Source of the DNA: Acinetobacter gyllenbergii CIP 110306 = MTCC 11365
GTDB taxonomy: Bacteria > Pseudomonadota > Gammaproteobacteria > Pseudomonadales > Moraxellaceae
NCBI RefSeq assembly: GCF_000413855.1
Contig: NZ_ATGG01000017.1
Coordinates: 124,001-188,000, forward strand
Direction of reading: 5' to 3'
DNA: 64,000 nucleotides
In this document: piece by piece, positions 46,794 through 55,705 of the stretch
Layout of the letters: the number at the start of each line of letters is the position of its first letter
Position numbering within the stretch: the first letter of the stretch is position 1
Notes under the pieces: model-generated
Seen by the model: the letters and a program-made list of their open reading frames with translations, nothing else
Databases searched by the model: none
What the model was told of the DNA's origin: nothing
Position numbers and translations under genes: made by a program

Positions 46794-46956
46794 CCCATCT
46801 ACTCTTTTTATACTGCACTATTATTGTGCCGCATAAAAAATAACATAATTTCTCATTTTGTCATGTGCTTTGCTTAACCACTTATCCGTAATTGTAGTTA
46901 CCATTTTCACACTTTATGCATTATTATTTGTATTATTTTTAAGTTTGAAGTAGACC

Positions 46957-47991
46957 TTGAATACTCTTACACTTTTGCAACCCGATGATTGGCACGCACA
47001 CCTGCGTGATGGTTTAGCTTTAAAACGTACTGTCCCTGATTTAGCCAAGCAATTTGCACGCGCAATTTGTATGCCCAATCTTGTTCCACCTGTTAAAACG
47101 GTAGAAGAAGCTTTAGCCTATCGCGAGCGTATCCTTGCCCATGTGCCTGAAGGGTTGAATTTTGACCCACGCATGGTGCTTTATTTTACCGATCATACGT
47201 CTCCAGACGAAGTTCGTAAAATTAAAGAATCTGAATTCGTTAATGCCATCAAACTTTATCCAGCGGGTGCGACCACTAACTCAGATAATGGTGTTAGTGA
47301 TATTCGCAAAGTGTATGCCGTGATTGAACAACTGGAAGAACATCAGGTTCCATTGTTACTACATGGAGAAGTGACGCATAATCACGTTGATATTTTTGAT
47401 CGTGAAAAAAAATTCTTAGATGAAGTGCTGTCGCCTTTATTGAAACAGTTCCCAAAATTAAAAGTCGTGTTAGAACACATTACAACAAGTGATGCGGCGA
47501 ATTTTGTGTTGGAACAAGATCGTAATGTGGCAGCAACCATTACCCCACAACATTTATTATTCAACCGGAATGATATGTTAGTCGGTGGTGTCAAACCACA
47601 TTTCTATTGCTTACCGATTTTAAAACGTCAGACTCATCAAACGACCTTATTAGAAGTCGCAACCAGTGGTAATCCTAAATTTTTCTTAGGTACTGACAGT
47701 GCACCACATGCACAAAATGCCAAAGAGAATGCCTGTGGTTGTGCTGGTTGCTATAGTGCACCAAATGCAATTGAACTTTATGCACAAGCCTTTGATCAGG
47801 TTGGTAAGTTAGAGCGTCTAGAAGGCTTTGCGAGTATGTTTGGTGCTGATTTCTATGGCCTACCACGCAATACCTCAACCATTACCTTAGTGAAAGAAGA
47901 CATTACCGTCGCTGAATCTTTTGATTATCTTGAAGATCAGAAAATTATTCCACTTCATGCTGGTAAAACCCTGCAATGGAGAAAAGTGTGA
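46957..47991 (+). CDS. pyrC: Dihydroorotase
   Basis: A 344-residue zinc amidohydrolase closing carbamoyl-aspartate to dihydroorotate in pyrimidine synthesis. Motifs: '[11 protein letters not shown]' (metal-binding HxH), '[13 protein letters not shown]' (carboxylated Lys), 'LLLHGEVTH', '[10 protein letters not shown]' and 'FLGTDSAPH' (catalytic Asp). The start is TTG, since a stop lies two codons before it and no ATG precedes the first catalytic motif; GAAG is upstream. The C-terminus overlaps the RNase T start. Confidence 0.94.
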   Translation: MNTLTLLQPDDWHAHLRDGLALKRTVPDLAKQFARAICMPNLVPPVKTVEEALAYRERILAHVPEGLNFDPRMVLYFTDHTSPDEVRKIKESEFVNAIKLYPAGATTNSDNGVSDIRKVYAVIEQLEEHQVPLLLHGEVTHNHVDIFDREKKFLDEVLSPLLKQFPKLKVVLEHITTSDAANFVLEQDRNVAATITPQHLLFNRNDMLVGGVKPHFYCLPILKRQTHQTTLLEVATSGNPKFFLGTDSAPHAQNAKENACGCAGCYSAPNAIELYAQAFDQVGKLERLEGFASMFGADFYGLPRNTSTITLVKEDITVAESFDYLEDQKIIPLHAGKTLQWRKV

Positions 47992-48641
47992 CCCAAGAAG
48001 AAAACAAAGCGCCTGTCATTGGTCAGCGTTTTCGTGGATTTTTACCTGTTGTTGTCGATGTGGAAACAGCAGGCTTTAATTCTCAAACCGATGCACTACT
48101 TGAAATCGCCTGTATCCCAATTGTCTATGATGAAAATGGGCAATTTGTCCCAGGCCCATCTTTTCAAGCACATATCAATCCTTTTGAAGGTGCAAATCTT
48201 GACCGCCGCTCATTAGACTTCATTGGTATTGATCCATTCAATCCAATGCGTGTTGCAATGGCAGAAGATGAGCGCAGCGCTTTGCGTCGTATTTTCAAAT
48301 CATTGAATGAAGTGCGTAAAGCCCAGCATTGTACCCATGCTGTCTTAGTGGGTCATAACGCGCACTTTGACTTAGGTTTCCTGCAAGCAGCGATTGCACG
48401 TTCGGGTACCAAAAATCAAAACCCGTTTCACAGTTTCTCTGTCTTTGATACCGTGACTTTAAGTGCCGTCATGTTTGGACAAACGGTATTGGCACGTGCC
48501 TGTATTCAGGCTGGTATTGAGTTTGATGGCAAAGAAGCCCATTCTGCGTTGTACGATACGCAGAAGACGGCCGAACTGTTTTGCTATATTTTGAACAAAC
48601 TGTCTCCTCACCTTCTTGACAGTTTGGTGACAGAACCCTAA
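47988..48641 (+). CDS. rnt: Ribonuclease T
   Basis: A 217-residue DEDDh 3'-5' exonuclease that trims tRNA and other stable RNA 3' ends. Exo I is '[21 protein letters not shown]', in pieces; Exo II is '[13 protein letters not shown]'; Exo III is '[15 protein letters not shown]'. The GTG at 47988 is preferred: it has GGAG six bases upstream and overlaps the pyrC stop as GTGA. An ATG four codons earlier lacks a site. Translation is therefore coupled to pyrC. The end of the gene contains the promoter for the tRNA-Glu that follows, itself an RNase T substrate type. Confidence 0.95.
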   Translation: MTQEENKAPVIGQRFRGFLPVVVDVETAGFNSQTDALLEIACIPIVYDENGQFVPGPSFQAHINPFEGANLDRRSLDFIGIDPFNPMRVAMAEDERSALRRIFKSLNEVRKAQHCTHAVLVGHNAHFDLGFLQAAIARSGTKNQNPFHSFSVFDTVTLSAVMFGQTVLARACIQAGIEFDGKEAHSALYDTQKTAELFCYILNKLSPHLLDSLVTEP

Positions 48642-48644
48642 TAT
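48616..48644 (+). promoter_or_regulatory. Promoter of tRNA-Glu inside the end of rnt
   Basis: TTGACA and TAATAT separated by exactly 17 bases. The -35 box is in the last codons of rnt, and the -10 box includes its TAA stop. The predicted start is about nine bases before the tRNA. Confidence 0.8.
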
Positions 48645-48660
48645 ACACCCACCTCAAGAA

Positions 48661-48736
48661 GTCCCTATCGTCTAGAGGCCTAGGACATCGCCCTTTCACG
48701 GCGGTAACCGGGGTTCGAATCCCCGTAGGGACGCCA
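48661..48736 (+). tRNA. tRNA-Glu (TTC)
   Basis: A 76-nt cloverleaf with acceptor GTCCCTA/TAGGGAC, anticodon loop CTTTCAC carrying TTC, T loop TTCGAAT, and encoded GCCA end. It lies 19 bp after rnt and is followed by a terminator. Confidence 0.97.
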
Positions 48737-48741
48737 AATTT

Positions 48742-48779
48742 GAAAAAGCCACTGCATTCTAAGACAGTGGCTTTTTTAT
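48742..48779 (+). terminator. Terminator of tRNA-Glu
   Basis: AAAAAGCCACTG / CAGTGGCTTTTT hairpin starting five bases after the tRNA. Confidence 0.93.
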
Positions 48780-48823
48780 TTGCTTTGAATAATAAAAAGG
48801 ACTCCGAAGAGTCCTAATATATC

Positions 48824-50068
48824 TTATGCAGACTTCCTTGAATTGACTCGACCTTTCACAACCGCCTTGATATTCCCCTTCGCATAATTCAAAAATACCA
48901 ACAACGGCGATAATTTTGGATTTGGCTTTTTACCCTGTCCAATGGCTTTGAACTGTGCCGCATACCAGATGATTTCCATAATTGCCATTTTATCGACAAA
49001 TGGAATTCCTGTTTTAATTTGATTCACTGCATAACGGACATCATACCCTGCGATTAAGCGTTCAGGTAAATCAACCTCTACAGCCAATGGACGCGCAATC
49101 CCGATAAAATCACATGCACCACTTTGCAATGCAGCATTCATTCCTTCAACTGTACGGAAGCCACCTGTTACCATCAACTTACAGGCAACATGTTGGCGAA
49201 TTTTTTCTGCAAATTCTAAGAAATAAGCTTCACGCGCGATCGTACTCGCCTTACGCTTTTCTGCTTTAGCACCTGCCATGGCTGGAGCTTCGTAAGTGCC
49301 ACCAGAAATTTCAATAATGTCAATTCCCGCAACATCAATGGCTTTAAACACGGTAATCACATCTTCTTCTGTAATCCCACCGCGCTGGAAATCTGCCGAG
49401 TTCAGTTTGACTGAAATAATGAAGTTTTCAGAAGTTGCATCACGCACCGCCTGATAAGCATCGATCAAGAAACGCATACGATTCTCAATCGAACCGCCCC
49501 ATTGATCTGTACGTTTATTGGTCAAAGGTGATAGAAATTGGCTAATCAAATAACCATGTGCACCATGTAATTGCACACCTTCAAAACCCGCTTTTTCACA
49601 GACTGCAGCTGCTGTCGCAAAACGCTGGATAATATCTAAAATTTCGTCGTGTTTAAGTTCACGTGGTGTGCCAAACATTGCCGCAAGCATTGGACTAAAT
49701 GGCACAGCTGAGGGTGCGACCGTTTCCTTGTTTAACCCCTTTGGACATTGACGACCTGGATGTGACAATTGAATCAATTGCACCATGCCATGTTTCTTAC
49801 CCACAGCAGCCCATTGCTTGAGTTTTTCCAAATCACGTTCGGTTTCAATTGCAACCACACCCGGCTCATTCTTGGCGCCCACATTGACCATCACGTTTCC
49901 AGTAATGGCACAGCCCAAACCACCTTTTGCCCATGCTTCGTATAGACCAATCAATAGATCATTGGGTTGCCCTGCATCATTGGCAAGTGCCTCGCTCATC
50001 GCCCCTTTGATAATGCGGTTTTTAAATATGGTATTGCGAATCTGGATACTGTCTGCAATCTGACTCAT
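48824..50068 (-). CDS. NADH:flavin oxidoreductase, Old Yellow Enzyme family
   Basis: A 414-residue FMN-dependent TIM-barrel enzyme. The start at 50068 has GAGG six bases upstream; an ATG two codons earlier overlaps that site. Features: 'FKNRIIKGAMSEALA', 'LIQLSHPGRQCP', the catalytic 'QLHGAHGYLISQFLSPLTNKR' region, 'GGSIENRMRF' and 'VTGGFRT' (FMN phosphate). Such enzymes reduce activated C=C bonds and are often induced by electrophiles. A C-terminal extension of about 50 residues follows the barrel, with no FAD domain. Upstream is a promoter covered by a 20-bp palindrome, so it is probably repressed by a TetR-type protein encoded elsewhere. Confidence 0.88.
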   Translation of the reverse strand: MSQIADSIQIRNTIFKNRIIKGAMSEALANDAGQPNDLLIGLYEAWAKGGLGCAITGNVMVNVGAKNEPGVVAIETERDLEKLKQWAAVGKKHGMVQLIQLSHPGRQCPKGLNKETVAPSAVPFSPMLAAMFGTPRELKHDEILDIIQRFATAAAVCEKAGFEGVQLHGAHGYLISQFLSPLTNKRTDQWGGSIENRMRFLIDAYQAVRDATSENFIISVKLNSADFQRGGITEEDVITVFKAIDVAGIDIIEISGGTYEAPAMAGAKAEKRKASTIAREAYFLEFAEKIRQHVACKLMVTGGFRTVEGMNAALQSGACDFIGIARPLAVEVDLPERLIAGYDVRYAVNQIKTGIPFVDKMAIMEIIWYAAQFKAIGQGKKPNPKLSPLLVFLNYAKGNIKAVVKGRVNSRKSA

Positions 50069-50085
50069 GGTCATCCTCTGCTACA

Positions 50086-50105
50086 ATTAGAGTATTTACT
50101 CTAAT
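50086..50105. promoter_or_regulatory. 20-bp palindromic operator
   Basis: Arms ATTAGAGTA and TACTCTAAT, perfect over nine bases with two central Ts. It starts 17 bp before the oxidoreductase ATG and overlaps the -10/start region, a typical place for a TetR- or MarR-type repressor. No such regulator is encoded in the window. Confidence 0.75.
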
Positions 50106-50130
50106 TTAATCTGATTATTGTTACTGTCAA
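50103..50130 (-). promoter_or_regulatory. Promoter of the oxidoreductase gene
   Basis: On the minus strand, consensus TTGACA (50125-50130) and TAAATT (50103-50108) with a 16-base spacer. The -10 box touches the palindromic operator. Confidence 0.65.
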
Positions 50131-50179
50131 GCATTCTTCCGATGAACTGACAATAGCATATGTCAATTTAATTACAATG

Positions 50180-51775
50180 CTAATATTCACTCGCAGAAAT
50201 CAGTTGGCGGGTATATTCCGTCTGAGGCTGGCTAAATAAAAGTGCTGTGGCTTGATATTCCAAAGCTTTGCCTTGATGCATCACCAAAACTTTTTGACAC
50301 AGTGCTTTAATGACTTGTAAGTCATGACTAATAAAGAGATAGCTGATTTGTTCTTGCTGCTGTAAACGACGTAACAATTGAATGATGGCTAACTGCGTGC
50401 TTCGATCCAAGGCGGAGGTCGGTTCATCTAGAATCAGTAATTTTGGTTTTAGCACCAGTGCTCTTGCAAGTGCGACACGTTGCCGTTGCCCACCAGAAAG
50501 CTGATGTGGATACTTCTGTTTATCCGCTAAAGATAATTCAACTTTTGCCAAAACAGCATCGACTTCAGCTTGGCACTGCTGCTTTGAAATGGATTGAAGA
50601 TGGAGCCCTTCTACAATAATCTGCTCGACCGACATACGAGGGTTCAGGCTGCTAAAAGGGTCCTGAAACACGATCTGAAATTCTGGTCGAAGTGGTCGTA
50701 ACTGTTTCTGGGTCAACAGGTTTAAATCTTGTGCCTGAAAATGAATATGACCTTCACTTCGAATCAACCGTGCAATTGCCAAAGCCAATGACGATTTTCC
50801 TGAACCACTTTCTCCAACGATACCCAAAGCTTCGCCCTGAGACAGACTCAACTGAATAGATGCTGCTGCAACCTTATACGCTTTAACCCGATGGAATAAC
50901 CCCTGCCGAATCGGATATTTGACCGTGACATCGTTCAGTTCAAGCAAGGTAGGTGCAGGCTGCATCACCAAGGCTTGTCCAAAATCATGATTGAGTAAAT
51001 TCTGGGTATAGGACTTTTCAGGGTAGTTAAATATTTCATTAATCGTACCCTGCTCTTCAACACGGCCTTGATTAAGCACCACCACATGATCAGCATAATG
51101 CTTAACTAAATTCAGGTCATGACTAATCAAAATAATTGCCATCTTACGTTGCTGCTGTAAGCGTTTTAATAACGTTAAAATTTGTACTTGCAGCAGCACA
51201 TCTAAAGCCGTGGTTGGCTCATCGGCAATTAGAATTTCTGGTTCTAAAGCTAAAGCCATTGCTAACATGACCCGTTGCCGCTGCCCACCAGACAACTCAT
51301 GTGGATAGCACTTTAGTATATCTATTGCATCGTTGATTTCGACATCCTGCAACAACGACACGCAACGCTGTCGAATTTCGGCCTGAGTAACACCAAGTCG
51401 TAATAGGCTCTCACCCAACATTTTTTCTACTGTGTGCAAAGGGTTTAAAGCCGTCATCGGCTCTTGGAAAATCATGCCAATACGTTTACCACGAATCTGC
51501 TGTAACTGGCTCTGGCTCAAAGCCAGCAAGTTTTCCCCTGCAATTTCAACCTGACCTTGCACCATAAAACTTTCTGGCAATAAACCCAAAATCGCCAACA
51601 CACTGATGGTTTTACCTGAACCACTTTCTCCAACCAGTGCAATCGTTTGCGCTGGATATAAATCAAAACTCAAACTCTCAAGCAAGCACTGCCCTGTTTC
51701 ATTACAAATATTGAGTTGCTGAACAGTTAATAAGGCGGATTGATCAAACTGTTTATCGTCTTGGGTCAAATGCAT
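50180..51775 (-). CDS. yejF: Peptide ABC transporter ATPase with two nucleotide-binding domains (YejF)
   Basis: A 531-residue protein from the ATG at 51775, with GGGAGG nine bases upstream. It contains two complete ATPase domains: Walker A 'GESGSGKTIS' and 'GESGSGKSSL', signature 'LSGGQRQRV' in both, and Walker B 'ILIADEP' and 'LLILDEP'. The fused form is typical of YejF. It powers the YejBE permease at the inner membrane. Its start overlaps the end of the yejE gene by about 23 bp, and it is the last gene of the cluster. Confidence 0.93.
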   Translation of the reverse strand: MHLTQDDKQFDQSALLTVQQLNICNETGQCLLESLSFDLYPAQTIALVGESGSGKTISVLAILGLLPESFMVQGQVEIAGENLLALSQSQLQQIRGKRIGMIFQEPMTALNPLHTVEKMLGESLLRLGVTQAEIRQRCVSLLQDVEINDAIDILKCYPHELSGGQRQRVMLAMALALEPEILIADEPTTALDVLLQVQILTLLKRLQQQRKMAIILISHDLNLVKHYADHVVVLNQGRVEEQGTINEIFNYPEKSYTQNLLNHDFGQALVMQPAPTLLELNDVTVKYPIRQGLFHRVKAYKVAAASIQLSLSQGEALGIVGESGSGKSSLALAIARLIRSEGHIHFQAQDLNLLTQKQLRPLRPEFQIVFQDPFSSLNPRMSVEQIIVEGLHLQSISKQQCQAEVDAVLAKVELSLADKQKYPHQLSGGQRQRVALARALVLKPKLLILDEPTSALDRSTQLAIIQLLRRLQQQEQISYLFISHDLQVIKALCQKVLVMHQGKALEYQATALLFSQPQTEYTRQLISASEY

Positions 51776-52763
51776 CACGTGCAGCCTCCCCAATAAAAAT
51801 CAATAAAGACAGTACAATCGCCAATGTAAAAAAGCCAGACAGCACCAACCACGGCGCATCTAAGTTATTTTTGCCTTGCAATAATAATTCACCCAATGAT
51901 GCAGCATCAGGCGGTAGACCATAACCTAAGAAATCCAATGCAGTTAAGGCAATAATATTGGCAGTCAACATAAACGGAATCTGTGACAAACTTGAACTCA
52001 TTGCATTCGGTAAAATATGCTTAAAGATAATTTTATGATCCGTTACACCCAACGCATGCGCTGCACGGACATAATCAAAATTGCGCGCCCGCAAGAACTC
52101 TGCTCGTACGAGCCCAACCAACTGAGTCCAACCAAATAACAACATGATCAAAAATAGCCAATAAATACTGGGGCTAAACATACTCACCAAGATCATGACA
52201 ATGAACAACATTGGCAAGCCACCCCAGACCTCCAAAATTCGTTGCCCGATTAAATCAATCCAGCCACCATAATAGCCCTGTATTGCGCCAACAATAACGC
52301 CAATCACGGCAGAACACAGCGTCAAAGCAAAACCAAATAAAAGAGAAACACGCAGACCATAAAGGATTCGGGCAAACACATCACGCCCTTGATCATCCGT
52401 TCCCAGCCAATTTTGGGCGCTTGGCGCTGAGGGAACAGGCACTGCCAAAGATAAATTAGGTGTCTGATAAGCAAAAGGAATCGGTGCAGCAATCATCCAG
52501 CCCTGTTTTTGAATCAGCTGTTTTACCGCAGGATCTTGATAATCGGTTGTTGTTTCAAAGACGCCACCAAAGGTGGTTTCGGGATAATCTTTCAAGATCG
52601 GGAAATAAAACGACTGCTGGTAACGAACCAACAACGGCTTGTCATTGGCAATCAGTTCAGCAAATAAGGACAATACAAAGATCGTTAAAAACAAAATCAG
52701 ACAACAAAAACCCAATTTATTTTGCCTAAATCGCTCAAAACGCGCGCGCATCAAAGGAGACAT
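51753..52763 (-). CDS. yejE: Peptide ABC transporter permease (YejE)
   Basis: A 336-residue inner-membrane permease of the DppC/OppC class with about six membrane segments. The conserved cytoplasmic loop is 'AARALGVTD'-like 'RAAHALGVTDHKIIFKHILP'. The long periplasmic insert after the first segment ('FGGVFETTTDYQDPAVKQL') is characteristic of YejE. The ATG at 52763 overlaps the stop of yejB in AAGTGATG; an equally coupled GTG lies one codon earlier. It forms the channel with YejB. Confidence 0.92.
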   Translation of the reverse strand: MSPLMRARFERFRQNKLGFCCLILFLTIFVLSLFAELIANDKPLLVRYQQSFYFPILKDYPETTFGGVFETTTDYQDPAVKQLIQKQGWMIAAPIPFAYQTPNLSLAVPVPSAPSAQNWLGTDDQGRDVFARILYGLRVSLLFGFALTLCSAVIGVIVGAIQGYYGGWIDLIGQRILEVWGGLPMLFIVMILVSMFSPSIYWLFLIMLLFGWTQLVGLVRAEFLRARNFDYVRAAHALGVTDHKIIFKHILPNAMSSSLSQIPFMLTANIIALTALDFLGYGLPPDAASLGELLLQGKNNLDAPWLVLSGFFTLAIVLSLLIFIGEAARDAFDPRR

Positions 52764-53833
52764 CACTTTCCACCTCTTGATGCAAAATCAATGCGCGGAT
52801 CAATCAAGTGATACAGCACATCACCGATTAAACGCAATAGCATCCCAAATAAGGTAAATAAGAATAAAGTCCCGAAAATAACAGGATAATCGCGCTGAGT
52901 AATCGCTTCAAAACCTAATAACCCAATCCCATCTAAATTAAAAATGATTTCGATAAATAGATTACCGACAAACAAAATACCTACTAATGCTTCTGGTAAG
53001 GCTGCCACCACCACCAAAATCGCATTGCGAAAGACATGTCCATAAAGCACCTGATTGTCATTAAGACCTTTTGATCTTGCCGTCAGCACATAGGGCTTTT
53101 TCAGTTCTTCAACAAAAGAATATTTCGTCAAATAGCTCAATGCGGCAAAACTACCCAAGACCATACTCAGGATGGGCAAACACATATGCCACAAATAATC
53201 TTGTATTTTTGCCCATAAACTGAATTGAGCAAAGTCCTCTGAAACCAGCCCCTGCAAGGGAAACCATTGTAAATAACTGCCACCAGCAAAAAAAACCATC
53301 AACACGATGGCAAATACAAAAGATGGAATGGCATAACTCACGGCTAATAATAAGGACGTAGATTGATCAAACAGTAAGCCATTATTTTTAGCCTTTTTAA
53401 TGCCCAGTGGGATTGCGATCAGATAGATCAGGAAGGTACTCCATAGACCCAAAGACAACGTGACAGGTAGCTTTTCATATAACAGTTGGGTGACCGGTTT
53501 ATCTTTGAAAAAGCTGGTTCCGAAATCTAGGCTTAAATAGCCTTTTAACATCAACCAAAAACGTTCAGTCGCAGGCCGATCAAAGCCATATTGTGCTTTG
53601 ATGGTTTCAATCATTTCTGGGCTTAAACCACGCGCACCTTCATATTGTGCCAAGGTGGCCAAACGGGATGATGCACTCGTACCGACACCAAAGCCTTGCG
53701 CATTCTGGATTTGCTGAATCGCCTGCTCAACAGGGCCCCCAGGTGCAATTTGTACAATACAAAAATTAATCAATAAAATGAAAAATAATGTCGGGATCAT
53801 CAATAACATTCTTTTCAGAATATAGTGAACCAT
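52763..53833 (-). CDS. yejB: Peptide ABC transporter permease (YejB)
   Basis: A 356-residue permease of the DppB/OppB class with six membrane segments. The N-terminus 'YILKRMLLMIPTLFFILLIN' and the loop 'LTARSKGLNDNQVLYGHVF' are typical. AGGATC lies eight bases before the ATG. It begins 15 bp after the binding-protein gene and is translationally coupled to yejE. Confidence 0.93.
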   Translation of the reverse strand: MVHYILKRMLLMIPTLFFILLINFCIVQIAPGGPVEQAIQQIQNAQGFGVGTSASSRLATLAQYEGARGLSPEMIETIKAQYGFDRPATERFWLMLKGYLSLDFGTSFFKDKPVTQLLYEKLPVTLSLGLWSTFLIYLIAIPLGIKKAKNNGLLFDQSTSLLLAVSYAIPSFVFAIVLMVFFAGGSYLQWFPLQGLVSEDFAQFSLWAKIQDYLWHMCLPILSMVLGSFAALSYLTKYSFVEELKKPYVLTARSKGLNDNQVLYGHVFRNAILVVVAALPEALVGILFVGNLFIEIIFNLDGIGLLGFEAITQRDYPVIFGTLFLFTLFGMLLRLIGDVLYHLIDPRIDFASRGGK

Positions 53834-53848
53834 TTAATAAGATCCTAA

Positions 53849-55699
53849 TTATTTTAATTCAGATTTTCGCATAGATTGATCAAGTTTTTTGGCTTTCTCA
53901 GCATCAACCCACCAGTATTCCCAACCGACTGAAAGCTTAGGTTTGACTTGTGGTTGCTGATAGATGTCCCAATAAGCAAACCAACGTTCAGGCTTCCCAT
54001 AAGTCAAAATTTGATAATAGCCAGCACGTAACAAGCGATCAAGCACACGCGTATACAACACTACCTCATCGCGTGTTTTTGCCGCTACAATTTTCGCGAT
54101 CATCTGATCAATCGCAGGATGCTTAATCCCTGAATAATTATAATTACCCGCCTCATCTGCTGCTGCACTTCCCCAGAATTGGGCCTGTTCTTTTCCTGGG
54201 GTTAAAGTCTGTGGTAGTTTCAACATCATCATATCAAAATCTTGATGACGAATCCGCTCCATATATTGTGGCACATCCACTTGCCGTAACTGAACCTGAA
54301 TCCCTAAACGCTTCAGATTACGCACAAAAGGCATTAATTCACGCTGTGGGTTTTCCTGTTGCATCAACAACTCAATGCGAATGGCCTGACCTGTTCGATC
54401 ATATAACTGCCCCTTGCGAATCAGATAGCCCGCATTTTTTAAGATCTGTTGTGCAGTCAATAAATTCTGCCGATTGAATCCACTGCCATCAGAAACAGGA
54501 TAGCGCCAATCAGCCAAAATACCTTGTCGCATCACAGGATTGAACTGGGACAAATGGGGCTTTAATACATTCAATTCAGCGGCACTAGGTCGGCCTGTAG
54601 CAGCTAAATCGGTATTGTCAAAATAGCTTTGTAAGCGTCGATTTTGATTAAAGAAAAGTGCCTTATTTTGCCATTCAAAATCATAGGCATAGGTCAGTGC
54701 CTGACGTAGATAAATATCATTGAGCGGTGCACGGCGGGTATTAAACACCAAGCTTTGAATATCGAGCGGTGTTCCCAGCCGTGCCTTATACTGCTTGACC
54801 CAACCAGATTTTACAGCTGGAAAGTTATAAGCCGTCACCCAATTCCGAATATTTTTTTCTTCGTATAAATTGAATTGTCGGGATTTAAATCCTTCAAAAC
54901 TTACATCCAAATTTCGATAATAGACATATTTGAGTCGATCAAAATTGTAGCGGCCTTTGTTTACTGGTAAATCTTTGCCCCAATAATTAGGACTGCGCTT
55001 ATAGCTAATACTCCGCCCTGCATCAATTCTGTCGATGATATAAGGCCCTGATCCCACAATCGGTTGAAGGGTGACACGGCTAAAGTCCTTATTTCTCCAA
55101 TCCAATTTTGAATAGATTGGCAGGCTCGCTACAATCAGGGGCATTTCCACATTATTTTTAGACTTAAAAATAAATTTAACTTGGTGTTTAGATAACACTT
55201 CTGTTTTGGCCAAATCAGACAAATACATTTGAAAGCCTAAATTGGCTTTGCTCTGATAAGTATCGAAGGTAAATTTCACATCTTCTGCTGTTACTGCTTG
55301 ACCATTATTAAATCGCGCTTGAGGATTCAAGTGAAAGATCACGGATTGCAAATGATCTGGATCATAACTGACCTTTTCAGCAAGTAAGGGATACATCACA
55401 CGTGGCTCATCCAGCGAACGATCCATCAAACTATCAAACAGATAATTGACGCCTTCAGTCGAACTGCCCTTGCCATTCATACTATTTAAATTATCAAATG
55501 TCCCCAAACTCGATTGACTCAGGATACCGCCTTTAGGTGCATGGGCATTGGCATAAGGCATTACCTTAAGCTTTGCATATTTAGGTTGCACATGCATCGC
55601 CAAATATGGCGTGGTTTGCATCGTCGCAAATGAAATAGGAACAAAAAGGCTTAGTCCCATAGAGAAACCAAGCCTTTTTATGAACAGCGTTTGAATCAT
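53849..55699 (-). CDS. yejA: Extracellular oligopeptide-binding protein (YejA-like)
   Basis: A 616-residue periplasmic solute-binding protein of the SBP_bac_5 class. Signal peptide 'LGFSMGLSLFVPISFA'. Features include 'LAMHVQPKYAKLKVMPYANAHAP' in pieces, 'GTFDNLNSMNGKG' and 'GRPSAAELN'-type YejA segments, and 'RLNPQ'-like hinge 'VIFHLNPQARFNNGQAVTAEDVKFTF'. YejA proteins bind microcin C-like and other peptides, and in some Alphaproteobacteria murein peptides. Which ligand is used here is inference from the neighbour mltD, whose stop lies only six bases upstream. The start has no strong ribosome site, so it may depend on coupling to mltD. Confidence 0.9.
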   Translation of the reverse strand: MIQTLFIKRLGFSMGLSLFVPISFATMQTTPYLAMHVQPKYAKLKVMPYANAHAPKGGILSQSSLGTFDNLNSMNGKGSSTEGVNYLFDSLMDRSLDEPRVMYPLLAEKVSYDPDHLQSVIFHLNPQARFNNGQAVTAEDVKFTFDTYQSKANLGFQMYLSDLAKTEVLSKHQVKFIFKSKNNVEMPLIVASLPIYSKLDWRNKDFSRVTLQPIVGSGPYIIDRIDAGRSISYKRSPNYWGKDLPVNKGRYNFDRLKYVYYRNLDVSFEGFKSRQFNLYEEKNIRNWVTAYNFPAVKSGWVKQYKARLGTPLDIQSLVFNTRRAPLNDIYLRQALTYAYDFEWQNKALFFNQNRRLQSYFDNTDLAATGRPSAAELNVLKPHLSQFNPVMRQGILADWRYPVSDGSGFNRQNLLTAQQILKNAGYLIRKGQLYDRTGQAIRIELLMQQENPQRELMPFVRNLKRLGIQVQLRQVDVPQYMERIRHQDFDMMMLKLPQTLTPGKEQAQFWGSAAADEAGNYNYSGIKHPAIDQMIAKIVAAKTRDEVVLYTRVLDRLLRAGYYQILTYGKPERWFAYWDIYQQPQVKPKLSVGWEYWWVDAEKAKKLDQSMRKSELK

Positions 55700-55705
55700 C
55701 TGTAA

